Below are positions 1 to 8,629 of a stretch of 34,500 nucleotides of DNA, one piece after another. The translations under genes and the position numbers were made by a program. Numbering within the stretch: position 1 is the stretch's first letter; each line of letters starts with the position of its first letter. The stretch lies in contig NZ_JACSWC010000426.1 in the NCBI RefSeq assembly GCF_016888165.1, positions 1 to 34,500 of the forward strand. Reading direction: 5' to 3'. Source of the stretch: Halomicronema sp. CCY15110 (GTDB lineage: Bacteria; Cyanobacteriota; Cyanobacteriia; Phormidesmidales; Phormidesmidaceae). Below the pieces are notes generated by a model that did no database searches, was not told the DNA's origin, and was given only the letters and a program-made list of their open reading frames with translations.

Positions 1-462
1 GTTGCTTTGCGTAGCAAAGATGACCTAAGTCCCTTGAGATTGGTCTGAAATGCTTCTTTTATCGTCGTGTTTCTAGGGCCTGTCATCATTTAGTCATCAA
101 AGCCTTGCGGCAAGAGGACGACAGGCCCTAGTTTATTTCAGGAGTGCGGGCGCGGTAATGCTGATCCCACCAGATCTCTGGAATTAATTGATGACGCGCC
201 CTAGGTGTCCCAGGTAGCAAAACCTTGGCAAGAGAACTTTTCAAACACCCTCTTAAACTGATTCGTCATTAACCAAGCCTATAGCTGCTGTGAAGGTGAT
301 GGAGACATCTTTGGCTGCAATCGATTGATATAGCAATCCGCTGTTAGGTTCGCACACCTTAAAATGCCAAGAGCCTTGTGCTTCAAGGGTTTCATTTTTG
401 AATTTCGAACTTTACCGTTTGAATTTGGCTCTAGCAACCTGTAGTTCTAAACAGCGGGAGGC
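1..462. other. Intergenic region downstream of glgA
   Basis: No convincing reading frame is visible here. It contains a short hairpin at 5-19 (CTTTGC, loop GTA, GCAAAG) and the larger inverted-repeat element at 73-131. The rest is AT-rich and unremarkable. It lies 3' of the minus-strand glgA gene, but no terminator with a T-tract is obvious. Confidence 0.6.
73..131. repeat. 59-bp inverted-repeat element (MITE-like)
   Basis: A perfect 12-bp inverted repeat, CTAGGGCCTGTC at 73-84 and GACAGGCCCTAG at 120-131, encloses a 35-nt spacer with a small inner hairpin (CTTGC/GCAAG). The outer CTAG tetranucleotides could be a target duplication. This is the layout of a miniature inverted-repeat element or of fused insertion-sequence ends, and no transposase is present. 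The family is not recognised. A transcription terminator is less likely because no T-run follows the right arm. Confidence 0.5.
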
Positions 463-1920
463 TTACTCGCCTTTGGTCGACAATTTAGGCGGCGATGCCG
501 ACTTCGCAACGATCGCCTCGGGCCGCACGTCTAACTGGGTCTGATAATCCACGCCGATAATCTCCGAGTAGAGGCGCACGTACTCAACGGCGGATTTGTC
601 CCAGCTAAAGTTTTGCTCCATGCCGCGTTTTTGCAGGGCTTGCCAGGCATCTTTATAACGGAAGCCTTCCCACGCTCTCACCATGCAGGTGTAGAGGTCT
701 AGCGGTTCATAGCGGTCAAAGCAATATCCGGTGCCCGCGTTCTCGGCCGGTTCATGGTGCAGCACCGTATCCACCAGGCCACCCGTGCGGCGCACAATGG
801 GCACACAGCCATAACGCATAGCAATCATTTGGCTAATGCCGCAGGGCTCAAACCGGGACGGCATCAAAAAGGCGTCAGCCCCCGCATAGATTTGGCGGCC
901 AATGCCGTCGCTGTACATGAGGTACACGGCAACTCGTCCGCGATAGCGGGAGGCCATTTCCCAGAGTTGATTTTCGTAATAGCGATCGCCTGTCCCCAGC
1001 AGTACAAACTGCGCATCGGTGTAGGCCAAAAACCGATCCATCATTTGCAATACCAGATCCAGCCCTTTTTGTTCGACTAAGCGGCTAATCAAGCCCACCA
1101 GAAAGGCTTTGGAGTTGACTTCCAGGCCCATTTCTTCCTGTACTTTGACTTTGTTAAAGCGGCGCTTTTCCAAAGTTTCCGCAGAGAAACGGGTACCGAT
1201 CTGCGGATCGGTCTCTGGGTCAAACAGGTTAAGGTCAATGCCGTTTAAGATGCCGCTGAGTTTGCCACTGACAAAAGACAGCAAGCCTTCCAATTCTTCG
1301 CCATACTCAGCGGTCTGAATCTGTTGGGCATAGGTGGGCGAGACGGTGTTGACGCGATCGGCATATTGCACGGCTGCTGCCATCGTGTTGTGCCCTTGCA
1401 TAAACCAGGGACACCAGGTCATTTGCTCCAGCTTCCAGCGCCATGGCCCCTGATAGGCCAAGTTGTGGATGGTGAAGACGGTACCAATGTCAGAGGTTTC
1501 TTTCATCCACACCGGAATCATGCCCGTGTGCCAGTCGTGGCAGTGGATGATTTGTGGTTTCCAGTAGTTCCAAGCGAACTCAGCGGCCCCGTTGGCAAAG
1601 AAGGTAAACCGCCAATCTTCGTCAGAACCGCCATAAACGTTGCGTCCATCAAAAGCGGGGTGACCAAACAAATAGAGGGGGACATCGGTGCCCGGCAGAA
1701 CCGCCTCATACACCGCAAAGTCGTTAAACATCGCGTAGCCCTGCCAGACGGGTGCCTTGGGAATGTCCATCTTGTCGGGCAGAAAGCCGTAGTAAGGCAT
1801 CAATATGCGGACGTCGTGCCCCATCTTGCGTAGCACTGTGGGCAACGAGCCGACGACATCGCCCATGCCGCCGACCTTCGCCAGTGGTGCTGCTTCAGCT
1901 GCTACGAACAAGATCCGCAT
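463..1920 (-). CDS. glgA: Glycogen synthase (ADP-glucose type)
   Basis: It transfers glucose from ADP-glucose to the non-reducing end of alpha-1,4-glucan in the cytoplasm, the elongation step of glycogen synthesis. The 485 residues match the usual GT5 length. The N-terminal Rossmann domain opens with the K-x-G-G ADP-glucose motif ([13 protein letters not shown], Lys15). A second Rossmann domain carries the conserved stretch [18 protein letters not shown] and the TGGLVDTV loop near residues 375-410. The ATG start is the first residue of the family's usual [14 protein letters not shown]-terminus, with AAGGG upstream. The gene stands alone but shares the window with glgX, the debranching enzyme, so both arms of glycogen turnover are present. 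Cyanobacteria often have two GlgA paralogues, and which one this is was not resolved. Confidence 0.97.
   Translation of the reverse strand: MRILFVAAEAAPLAKVGGMGDVVGSLPTVLRKMGHDVRILMPYYGFLPDKMDIPKAPVWQGYAMFNDFAVYEAVLPGTDVPLYLFGHPAFDGRNVYGGSDEDWRFTFFANGAAEFAWNYWKPQIIHCHDWHTGMIPVWMKETSDIGTVFTIHNLAYQGPWRWKLEQMTWCPWFMQGHNTMAAAVQYADRVNTVSPTYAQQIQTAEYGEELEGLLSFVSGKLSGILNGIDLNLFDPETDPQIGTRFSAETLEKRRFNKVKVQEEMGLEVNSKAFLVGLISRLVEQKGLDLVLQMMDRFLAYTDAQFVLLGTGDRYYENQLWEMASRYRGRVAVYLMYSDGIGRQIYAGADAFLMPSRFEPCGISQMIAMRYGCVPIVRRTGGLVDTVLHHEPAENAGTGYCFDRYEPLDLYTCMVRAWEGFRYKDAWQALQKRGMEQNFSWDKSAVEYVRLYSEIIGVDYQTQLDVRPEAIVAKSASPPKLSTKGE
982..989. repeat. HIP1 octamer GCGATCGC (one example of many)
   Basis: GCGATCGC is the highly iterated palindrome of cyanobacterial genomes. 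This copy lies inside glgA. Others are at 2046-2053, 3033-3040 and 28176-28183, with many more in coding and intergenic DNA. Its presence in the sulfatase genes shows that this accessory region has cyanobacterial sequence character. Confidence 0.9.
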
Positions 1921-2068
1921 GCGATCGCCCTTTAGAAAGTTTTTAGGTTCCTCAACAGTCTACGGGCGTTGGGGATCTCTGCATAGTAGCGGTCTAAATC
2001 TTGCGCCTAGAGGAAGTTACCGCCGGTTTCAGCAAGCTCGACGGGGCGATCGCAACGGCCCGAAAGCT

Positions 2069-2830
2069 TTATTCCAAAACGGGTTGATTGAGTTTGAGCA
2101 CCGGGCGCGGCAGTTCGCTGGACTCATTGGTCGAGCCGAGTAGCCGCTCCGGGGGAATCGACTCCGCCAAGTTAGGTCCGACGATGCCGCCCGATAGCAA
2201 GACCTTAAACGCATCTTCGATGGAGATGGTGAGGTTGATCACATCTGACTCTGGGACGACTGCATACCAACCACTGGTCGGATTGGGCGTGGTCGGAATG
2301 AAGACGCTCAGCATCTGGGGGGTCGCGGCACTTGGCTCAGACGTGATCACGGTGCCAGTCACGAACGCCACTGCCCACAATCCGCGGCGAGGATACTCCA
2401 CTAAAATGACGCGGCGGAAGCGACTTTTGGAATCTTGAAAGACCGTTTGTAAGAGCTGTTGGAGAGTTTTGTAAACCGATCCGGCTAAGGGGATCGACTG
2501 CACCACTCGCTCCCCCAGATCTAGCAGCCAGCGGCCGGCGATATTACGAGTGGTCAACCCGATCAACAAAATGCCGAGCAGGGGAACGGCCATGCCCACT
2601 GAGAGATTCAGTAAATCTCCCAGCAGCGGCGGCAGCCCTGTGAAGGGGTTGAGTTGCTTGGGAAACCGCGTCAGGAACCGTACGACCCAAAAGGCGACGG
2701 TTATGGTCAACCAGATTGTCGTTGCCAATGGAATCACCACCAACAAACCGGCAATCAAGTCATTTTTTATGTCCTGCTTGAATTTTTGAAGCACAGGTAA
2801 CCCAGCGAATGTTGGACAACTGCTAATCAA
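2069..2830 (-). CDS. DUF502 family membrane protein
   Basis: This protein of about 253 residues belongs to the DUF502 family of unknown function, common in cyanobacteria and plant plastids. Two hydrophobic segments are visible at roughly residues 25-50 and 70-98, with a short loop containing LGDLLNLSVGMAVPLLG between them. The family-typical stretch AGRWLLDLGERVVQSIPLAG follows, then a soluble beta-rich C-terminal half (VILVEYPRRGLWAVAFVTG). The longest frame opens with TTG at 2830. A GTG at 2794 (giving VLQKFKQDIKN) fits the family N-terminus better and may be the true start. It lies about 150 bp upstream of glgA on the same strand and could be transcribed with it. No molecular function can be assigned. 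Confidence 0.85.
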   Translation of the reverse strand: MISSCPTFAGLPVLQKFKQDIKNDLIAGLLVVIPLATTIWLTITVAFWVVRFLTRFPKQLNPFTGLPPLLGDLLNLSVGMAVPLLGILLIGLTTRNIAGRWLLDLGERVVQSIPLAGSVYKTLQQLLQTVFQDSKSRFRRVILVEYPRRGLWAVAFVTGTVITSEPSAATPQMLSVFIPTTPNPTSGWYAVVPESDVINLTISIEDAFKVLLSGGIVGPNLAESIPPERLLGSTNESSELPRPVLKLNQPVLE

Positions 2831-3084
2831 TCATCATAGGAGAAGAGCTTTGCCTTTCGCCAAGGGGTGACTTGACCGAGGCAGCTTCCTCTCTCATAGT
2901 GTAAACTTTTGTCTCAAAAAATGCGGCTGAGACGACGCGTTGCCGGCCGCAGACCATCAATTATCGTGATTATTTGGATTTTAGCGAAAAATGTATCTCA
3001 GCTAACATCAAGCCTGATGACGGTCGGATTTTGCGATCGCTTCCCCAGTCTCTATATCGCCTGCTAGCCCCGCGATCGCGCTCC

Positions 3085-4506
3085 CTACAGCTTGAGCACA
3101 TAACGCGCCAGGTTGAGATAAATCAGCACGCCCAAGACATCCACCACCGTGGTGATGAATGGAGCCGACATCAAGGCGGGATCAAAGCCAATGCTGCTGA
3201 ACAGGAACGGCAGGGCAGCGCCAGCCGTGGAAGCGAGAATGGCGATCGCCACCAAACTGATGCCCACGACGATCGACACCTCTAAATTGCCTTGCAGGAG
3301 ATAGGCCCACCCCGTCACCACGACGCCCAGCATGATGCCGAGAAAAGCCCCCGCGATCGCTTCTCGCCGGATTACAGTAAACGCGCTGCGGTTGTCCACC
3401 TCTTGGGTGTTGATGCCGCGAATCACCACCGTGGAAGACTGCGCCCCCACGTTGCCCCCGGTCCCAATGAGCAATGGGATAAAGGCCGCCAGCACCACCA
3501 CCTGCTCTAATACTGCTTCTTGGCTGCGGATCACCCAAGTAGTGACGGTATTGGTGAGTAACAAGACTGACAGCCACACGACGCGCTTGCGGGCCACGGT
3601 CAGCAAATTGGTTTGAAAGTAGTTGTCGCCGCCAGCCTGCACCCCACCCAGCGCATAAATGTCTTCAGTGGCTTCTTCTTCCAAAATGTCCAGCACATCA
3701 TCGACGGTGACAATGCCCACCAGGCGCTGCTCGGTATCGACTACGGGCACGGCCAAAAAGTCGTAGCGCTGAATGAGTAGGGCGACTTCTTCTTGGTCGG
3801 CGTCGGTTTGCACCGAAACAAACTCCCGCGTCATGACATCGCCAATCGTTTGCTCGGGTTGTCCCATGACCAGATGCCGCAGTGACAAAATGCCCGTGAG
3901 TTGGCGAGCGGAGTCCGTCACGTAAAGGTAGTAGACGGTTTCGCTCATGTCGGCCCGGTTGCGGATATGCTCCAACGCCCGGGAAATACTCCAGGTTTCT
4001 TTCAGCGCAATGTATTCCGGGGTCATGATGCGCCCGGCGGTATCGGCTTCGTAACCCAGCAATAGGGCCGTGGCTTGGCGTTCTTGCGAGCTCATTTGAC
4101 TCAGGAGACGGCGGACAACTTTGGCGGGCAGTTCATCAAAGAGGCGGGCGCGATCGTCCGGCGACATTTTGTCCACAATGTCCAGCACGTCCTGCCGTTT
4201 GAAATCTTCAATCAGCGTTTGCTGCACACTGGAGTCGAGGTTTTCGTAAACTTCGATCGCTTCATTTTTAGAGAGCAGTCGGAAGCCGATCGCCTGCATG
4301 GTTTCGGGTAGTCCTTCGATGGCTTCGGCAATATCCACCGGCTGCACCGGGACTAACAGTGCTTTCGCCCCTTGAAAGTTTTGCTGTTCGAGGAGCATTT
4401 TCAATTGCGATCGCACCAGTTCTCGCAACTCTTGCCGCGAGATCGTTGCCGGAACCGATGCCGATTGAATCGTCTGCTCTGTCAAAAGCTCACTCCGAAG
4501 TTCCAC
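3085..4506 (-). CDS. mgtE: Magnesium transporter MgtE
   Basis: This is a Mg2+-gated Mg2+ channel/transporter of the inner membrane. Domains in order are an MgtE N-terminal helical domain (about residues 30-145, with FRLLSKNEAIEVYENL and ELPAKVVRRLLSQM), a pair of CBS domains (about 150-270, ending GIVTVDDVLDILEEEATEDI), and a five-helix membrane domain (about 300-473). The membrane domain contains the conserved pore-region stretch IGTGGNVGAQSSTVVIRG. The length of 473 residues is usual. The frame opens with GTG (GTG GAA CTT CGG), and no ATG lies upstream in frame, so GTG at 4506 is taken as the start. It is the only ion-transport gene near the cyclase gene, which is upstream on the same strand about 380 bp away. 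Confidence 0.95.
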   Translation of the reverse strand: MELRSELLTEQTIQSASVPATISRQELRELVRSQLKMLLEQQNFQGAKALLVPVQPVDIAEAIEGLPETMQAIGFRLLSKNEAIEVYENLDSSVQQTLIEDFKRQDVLDIVDKMSPDDRARLFDELPAKVVRRLLSQMSSQERQATALLLGYEADTAGRIMTPEYIALKETWSISRALEHIRNRADMSETVYYLYVTDSARQLTGILSLRHLVMGQPEQTIGDVMTREFVSVQTDADQEEVALLIQRYDFLAVPVVDTEQRLVGIVTVDDVLDILEEEATEDIYALGGVQAGGDNYFQTNLLTVARKRVVWLSVLLLTNTVTTWVIRSQEAVLEQVVVLAAFIPLLIGTGGNVGAQSSTVVIRGINTQEVDNRSAFTVIRREAIAGAFLGIMLGVVVTGWAYLLQGNLEVSIVVGISLVAIAILASTAGAALPFLFSSIGFDPALMSAPFITTVVDVLGVLIYLNLARYVLKL

Positions 4507-4883
4507 AGGCGTGGTGATATCAGTCTGGTGCTGCTCGCCAAATGTCAGCGGTAAAGGTGCCTCACCCGTCCACCAATTCAGGGCACAGACAGCTCGTATA
4601 AAGCTTATCTTGCTTTGGCTCTCTAGCGCAGAGCCCCACTGCCACCTTAAAGCATCGCTTCCGGGGACTGGCGACTCCGGGGCGGCAGTCGTCGGGGGGA
4701 GCGGGGAAAGGGGGCTCAGCGATCGCCCGTCACCAACCGCTTAGGGATCAGCGGGAAAATAACATCCCGGTAATGGTAGTGCTTGGGTGGCTGGGTAGCT
4801 GGGTGCCTGGTTACGACGCTTTCTGTAGGGGTTAGGCATTGCCAAACCCCTACGATCGGGGACGTTATTTTTAAGCAGCTCCC
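4507..4883. other. Intergenic region between the cyclase gene and mgtE
   Basis: No gene is supported. Reading on the minus strand toward mgtE, the last 60 bases before the GTG contain GGGTGAGGCACCTTTACC. Its GGTGAGGC core recalls the 5' conserved block of the M-box (ykoK) Mg2+ riboswitch, but the remaining conserved blocks would have to fall in the coding region, so no riboswitch is called. A palindromic element lies at 4825-4853, beyond the cyclase stop codon. Confidence 0.4.
4825..4853. repeat. 29-bp palindromic element (GTAGGGGTT...AACCCCTAC)
   Basis: Arms GTAGGGGTT and AACCCCTAC are perfectly complementary and enclose a second stem GGC-ATT-GCC, separated by an A/A mismatch. It starts about 30 bp beyond the cyclase stop codon (minus strand), where it could act as a terminator or mRNA 3'-end stabiliser, but no T-tract follows. 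Palindromes with GTAGGGG/CCCCTAC ends are a common dispersed type in cyanobacterial intergenic DNA. Confidence 0.6.
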
Positions 4884-7079
4884 TTACCGTTTGTGGGTAA
4901 AAGCCCAGACGCCATCCCAATTTTCGGGAATGCCTTCTGCCATGAGTTGCTGAATGCGCTGCTGGTACAGCTCGGCGGTTTTGTCTTGGGGACATTGCTG
5001 CAGGATGGTGGTGAAATGGCCGTGGGCAGTGTCCCAGTCGCGATCGCTATACGCCTTAATCCCCGCTTCAAAGGTAGCGAAGGTGGCCAGTTTCTCCCGT
5101 CGCCGTTCCTCGGGCTCGGCGTCCAGCACTTCGTAAATGGCAATGGCTTGGGTGCGTCCTTTGACAATGACGCGATCGAGAAATCGCAGCTGGTAGCGAT
5201 CAGGAGCTTGCAAGCGGTTGTACACCGCCTCGGAAATGATGAGGGCTGCGCCGTAGACCTTCGACAAGCCTTCGAGGCGAGCGGCAAGATTGACCGTGTC
5301 CGAAATCGCATCGGGCTGAATGCGATCGGGCTCACCGATCATGCCCGCCATCACATGGCCGGTGTGCAAACCAATGCCGATCTCGATTTCAAAGGTTTGG
5401 CGCGCGTCGGGGTCGAGATGTTGGTTATAGTCGCGCACGCCCTGGAATTGAGCGATCGCTGAATCAATGGCATCTTCCACCGCATAGGGAAAAATGGCCA
5501 TCATGCCATCGCCAATAAATTTCACCACAAAGCCATTGTGGGTTCTGACCAGGGGCGAAATGCGTTGCCAATAAGTATTGATGAACCGAAAAGTTTGTCG
5601 AGCCCGCATCGTTTCCGCCAGGCGGGTAAAGCCGCGAATATCGGAAAACAGCACCGTCATTTCTTTGCTGATGTGATCGCCCAGCTTCACATCTTGCACG
5701 CTGTCTTTGTTGAGGAAGCGCAAATACTCTGGTGGAAAAAAGCGGGAAAAGGCATTGCGCTGTTCTTCGAGTTGCTCAAAGGATTGCTGAATTTGGGTGG
5801 CCATCGTGTTGATGGAATCGGCGAGCTCACCCAGTTCGTCTGTCCGGTTAATGGCGACCCGCTGCTGCCAGTGTCCAGCACTGATTTCTTTGACGGCGGT
5901 GTTGAGCTGCAAAATTGGGTTGGTCAAGCGGCGCGACAGCCAAGTGCCGACGAGCATCGCAATGACCAAGGCCAACCCACACAGCACAATCGTGATGCGG
6001 GTATTGAGCTGAATCTGGCCCATAAATTCGGACTCGGGCACCACCACGACAATGAGCCAATCCAGCCCAATGCCATCGCTAAACGGCAGCACTTCCAGAA
6101 ACTGTCGCTCACCGTCCACCACAAAGCTTAACTGGCGGCTTTGCTGAATGTTTTCAAAGGAACCAAAGCGATTTTCTAAATACGTGGCGGATTCTTTGAC
6201 GTAGGTGTCGGAGCTCTGAGTCGCCTGGCGAAATTGGGGCACTTGCCCGAGCATTTTCATTAAGGGCTCGTCGGTGGAGCTGGAAATGAGGTGGCCCTGG
6301 CGATCAATGACGAAGGCTTGTCCCGTTTGGCCGATTTCGAGCTGTTTGAGAAAGGTGCGAAATTCTTCGGGTAGCACCACATCCGCCGCACAGACCCCCA
6401 AGAGGCGACGATCGCGGCGATCGTACACGGGCAAACTCGCGGTCACATTGGGCAAGCGCGTGGTGAAGGCGACATACACATCCGTCCACGTCGGGCCTTC
6501 CTGGCTGAGGGCGGCGATAAACCAGGGCCGCACCCGCGAGTCGTAAGTCGACCCGCCTTGGCCAAGAAAGTGCTGCCGATAGCCCCGGACATCGAGACTG
6601 TATTCGCGCCGCTCAAAGTTGGTGCTCGGATTGCTGTAAGTCAATAACAGTTGACCCGTATCGGGCGATCGCAAAATGCCAAAAAATTCCCCCGATTCGG
6701 CACTGCCGCAGTACACCAAGGCAATTTCAGGATAAATGCGCATTTGTTGAAACAGCAGATGTTCGCCCTGGGTCGCCCCGCGAATATCCAAGTCACCATG
6801 GCTAAACGCCGTCGCATTGAGACGGTTGATAGCGTGGGGGTTGCCAAAATAACTCCGGAGCTCGCCCTGAATGCGGGCCGACACTTCGCTGCGCAGCTTT
6901 GACGCCAGCACCTCCACCGCTTGCTGACCATTGCGAAAAGATAGGTACCCCACCAACCCCACCGCCACAAAGATTTGCACCAACACCGGCAAGGTAAAGG
7001 CCCGATGCAGCGAGTTACGTCGCACGGCTTGATGCGTGCGACGGCCAAGTTTACGAAAGTGCTGAGGGAGCTTACTCAC
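4884..7079 (-). CDS. Sensor adenylate cyclase (dCache-HAMP-class III cyclase)
   Basis: This is a membrane receptor predicted to make cAMP from ATP. A first membrane helix lies at about residues 31-48. An extracytoplasmic sensor of about 300 residues with double-Cache features (residues 50-355, including YDSRVRPWFIAAL and TGQAFVIDRQGHLISSS) follows, then a second helix (361-384), a HAMP domain (about 385-440), and a class III cyclase domain (about 470-650). The catalytic set is complete: metal aspartates D480 (LFSDIRGFT) and D524 (FIGDGMMAIF), adenine-selecting pair K520 and D594, and N597/R601 (SDTVNLAARLEG). The Lys/Asp pair argues for ATP rather than GTP. A TPR-like tail of about 70 residues closes the protein. 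The frame opens with GTG (GTG AGT AAG CTC). The ligand is unknown; Cache domains usually bind small metabolites. Confidence 0.93.
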   Translation of the reverse strand: MSKLPQHFRKLGRRTHQAVRRNSLHRAFTLPVLVQIFVAVGLVGYLSFRNGQQAVEVLASKLRSEVSARIQGELRSYFGNPHAINRLNATAFSHGDLDIRGATQGEHLLFQQMRIYPEIALVYCGSAESGEFFGILRSPDTGQLLLTYSNPSTNFERREYSLDVRGYRQHFLGQGGSTYDSRVRPWFIAALSQEGPTWTDVYVAFTTRLPNVTASLPVYDRRDRRLLGVCAADVVLPEEFRTFLKQLEIGQTGQAFVIDRQGHLISSSTDEPLMKMLGQVPQFRQATQSSDTYVKESATYLENRFGSFENIQQSRQLSFVVDGERQFLEVLPFSDGIGLDWLIVVVVPESEFMGQIQLNTRITIVLCGLALVIAMLVGTWLSRRLTNPILQLNTAVKEISAGHWQQRVAINRTDELGELADSINTMATQIQQSFEQLEEQRNAFSRFFPPEYLRFLNKDSVQDVKLGDHISKEMTVLFSDIRGFTRLAETMRARQTFRFINTYWQRISPLVRTHNGFVVKFIGDGMMAIFPYAVEDAIDSAIAQFQGVRDYNQHLDPDARQTFEIEIGIGLHTGHVMAGMIGEPDRIQPDAISDTVNLAARLEGLSKVYGAALIISEAVYNRLQAPDRYQLRFLDRVIVKGRTQAIAIYEVLDAEPEERRREKLATFATFEAGIKAYSDRDWDTAHGHFTTILQQCPQDKTAELYQQRIQQLMAEGIPENWDGVWAFTHKR

Positions 7080-7348
7080 AACTAAAACGCACGGATGGGG
7101 GCGTCAGGGCATCAAGGGGGCAAACACCCTGGCCAGGTTCACGGCAGCCCGAGGGTTCGCCCGCTGCTCACCACGATAATAAGCCGTCTCAGGTTGCTCA
7201 GCCAGAGCTCATATCCCGCATGGAAGCCAGCGGCAGCAGTCGGCATAAATGGGCTCAGATCGCGGCTCCCATTACGGTCTGACGGCCGATCGCGAGTCCT
7301 CTTGCGGAGCGCCAGGCTTCACGGAAGTTTACGGATGTCTGAGTCCTG

Positions 7349-7516
7349 TTAACCGAACTGTTTTTTAGCGTCTTCGTAGACCGATTCGGTGATTTCGTCC
7401 AACCCTTGGGCTTGGGCAAACTTTTCAATTTTCTTACGGGCGGCGGGGCGCACAAAAAAGGGAATTTCTTTCAGGCGTTTTTCGGCCTCAGCAGTCCAGA
7501 CAGGGGAGTTGGCCAT
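7349..7516 (-). CDS. PCP-reductase-family small protein
   Basis: This 55-residue protein (ATG at 7516, TAA at 7349) resembles the small helical PCP_red domain (protochlorophyllide-reductase C-terminal-like; Pfam PF08369 from memory). That domain occurs at the end of light-independent protochlorophyllide reductase ChlB/BchB and as stand-alone cyanobacterial proteins. Diagnostic stretches are WTAEAEKRLKEIPFFVRPA and RKKIEKFAQAQGLDEIT. Stand-alone members are poorly characterised, so a role in chlorophyll synthesis is only an inference. It reads away from the secreted TPR protein at 7699. No clear Shine-Dalgarno sequence precedes the ATG. Confidence 0.85.
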   Translation of the reverse strand: MANSPVWTAEAEKRLKEIPFFVRPAARKKIEKFAQAQGLDEITESVYEDAKKQFG

Positions 7517-7519
7517 AGC

Positions 7520-7691
7520 TAATTAAGGGGGGGCGGCGATCGCGTTAATCATTATCAAACTGATTATTTCAGATCTGTGAAGGGATGGCGGCAACCGTCA
7601 CAAAATCCACTGCGGCGAAACGCGAAACCTTAGCTATCCTTAGTGAGCAAGTGTGCTTAGTGGTTTGATAGCCCAGGTTTAATTAAGGGGG
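7520..7691. repeat. 12-bp direct repeat pair TAATTAAGGGGG
   Basis: TAATTAAGGGGG occurs exactly at 7520-7531 and 7680-7691 in the divergent intergenic region. The second copy supplies a purine-rich ribosome-binding stretch about 7 nt before the GTG start at 7699. The first copy abuts the start of the minus-strand small gene. A shared regulatory role is possible but unproven. Confidence 0.4.
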
Positions 7692-7698
7692 CTCGGTT

Positions 7699-8280
7699 GT
7701 GGTTAGTTTTGCCCAGTCTTTGAATTCTCGCTGTTTCACGATCGCGACGCTGGTGTTGTTGGGAGCCGTTGGGGTGACGAGTCCAGGGGCGATCGCCGAT
7801 GGCATTCCTGGGGTCACCCTGGGTACCGAAACGGGGGCTCCCCCGGAGGCCCCGACCGACACCGGGCCAGAGCTGACGGAACAAGGGCTAGCGCCTTATA
7901 CCCAAGCGATGTTGCTCGGCTATGCGGCGGAAGAACAAGGCGATTATCAAACCGCGCTGATCAATTTTCGGCGGGCCTTGGCCGAGCGTCCGGGGGACTC
8001 CTATGCGCTGCGGGCGATCGCTAATATGGAATCGTACATTGCGGCGGAACGACGGGAAATTGCCCGCCAACAGCAGTTAGCCAACCTAAGACAGCGAGTT
8101 GATACTGCCGTCTCCGTGAGAGATTGGGCCTGTGCCGCCGCCACCGTGGATGAAATGATTACGCTGGTGCCGTCCAACTCATTAGAACGGAGTCGGCTGG
8201 TGACCTACCGAGGGGAACTGTCATCGCTGCTCGATGCTCGGTCTGACATTAGTCAGTGGTCAAGTGTTTGCCCCGGTTAA
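7699..8280 (+). CDS. Secreted TPR-like protein of unknown function
   Basis: This 193-residue protein has an N-terminal hydrophobic export signal (TLVLLGAVGVTSPGAIADG) and probably acts in the periplasm or thylakoid lumen, or membrane-anchored. A tetratricopeptide-like helical region follows at about residues 65-180. The repeat MLLGYAAEEQGDYQTALINF has TPR spacing, and a second, less regular pair includes RDWACAAATVDEMITLVP. Two cysteines are present, one in the helical region and one near the C-terminus. The GTG start at 7699 is preceded by AAGGGGG. It stands alone on the plus strand ahead of the TerB-like/glgX pair. No enzyme motif is visible, and a scaffold or assembly role would be guesswork. 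Confidence 0.75.
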   Translation: MVSFAQSLNSRCFTIATLVLLGAVGVTSPGAIADGIPGVTLGTETGAPPEAPTDTGPELTEQGLAPYTQAMLLGYAAEEQGDYQTALINFRRALAERPGDSYALRAIANMESYIAAERREIARQQQLANLRQRVDTAVSVRDWACAAATVDEMITLVPSNSLERSRLVTYRGELSSLLDARSDISQWSSVCPG

Positions 8281-8386
8281 CGACTTCAGCCAGTTGTTCA
8301 GTGATTTGCGTTTACTGCAATCTCGGCCCTACGGGCGATCGCCGCTCGATCCGCTGACCCCATAGCCATCTACCTAGAAACCTGAC

Positions 8387-8620
8387 ATGAATGTTCCCGA
8401 TTCCAGTTCTGCCGCTTCGCCTTCTGACGATCCCCAGCATCTCTCACGGCTGCGATCGCTGATTGAGCGGGTCATGGCCGACGGCAAAATCTCCGCCGCC
8501 GAAGCGACTGAACTCCGTGCCGCCTTAATTGCCGACGGCCAAGTCACCCCCGACGAGATGGAGCTGATTCGCACCGTGATGAAAAAGCACCTCGGCGATG
8601 GACATTTAGAGTTTGAATAG
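8387..8620 (+). CDS. Small TerB-like protein
   Basis: This is an acidic 77-residue helical protein. The core alternates helices with two acidic loop stretches (VMADGKISAAEATELRAAL and IADGQVTPDEMELIRTVMKK), a pattern seen in TerB-like and EF-hand-like small proteins. The D-G-K/Q repeats could bind a divalent cation, but no complete EF-hand loop is present. It ends 9 bp before the glgX start, so the two are probably co-transcribed and translationally coupled. The function is unknown. Confidence 0.7.
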   Translation: MNVPDSSSAASPSDDPQHLSRLRSLIERVMADGKISAAEATELRAALIADGQVTPDEMELIRTVMKKHLGDGHLEFE

Positions 8621-8629
8621 GAACCAGCC

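Noticed and set aside
7080-7348. GC-rich leader upstream of the cyclase gene, considered as SRP RNA or another structured RNA
   Set aside because: A GTGAACCTGG stretch recalls SRP RNA, but the invariant GGTCCGGAAGGAAGCAGC core is absent and no other RNA family fits.
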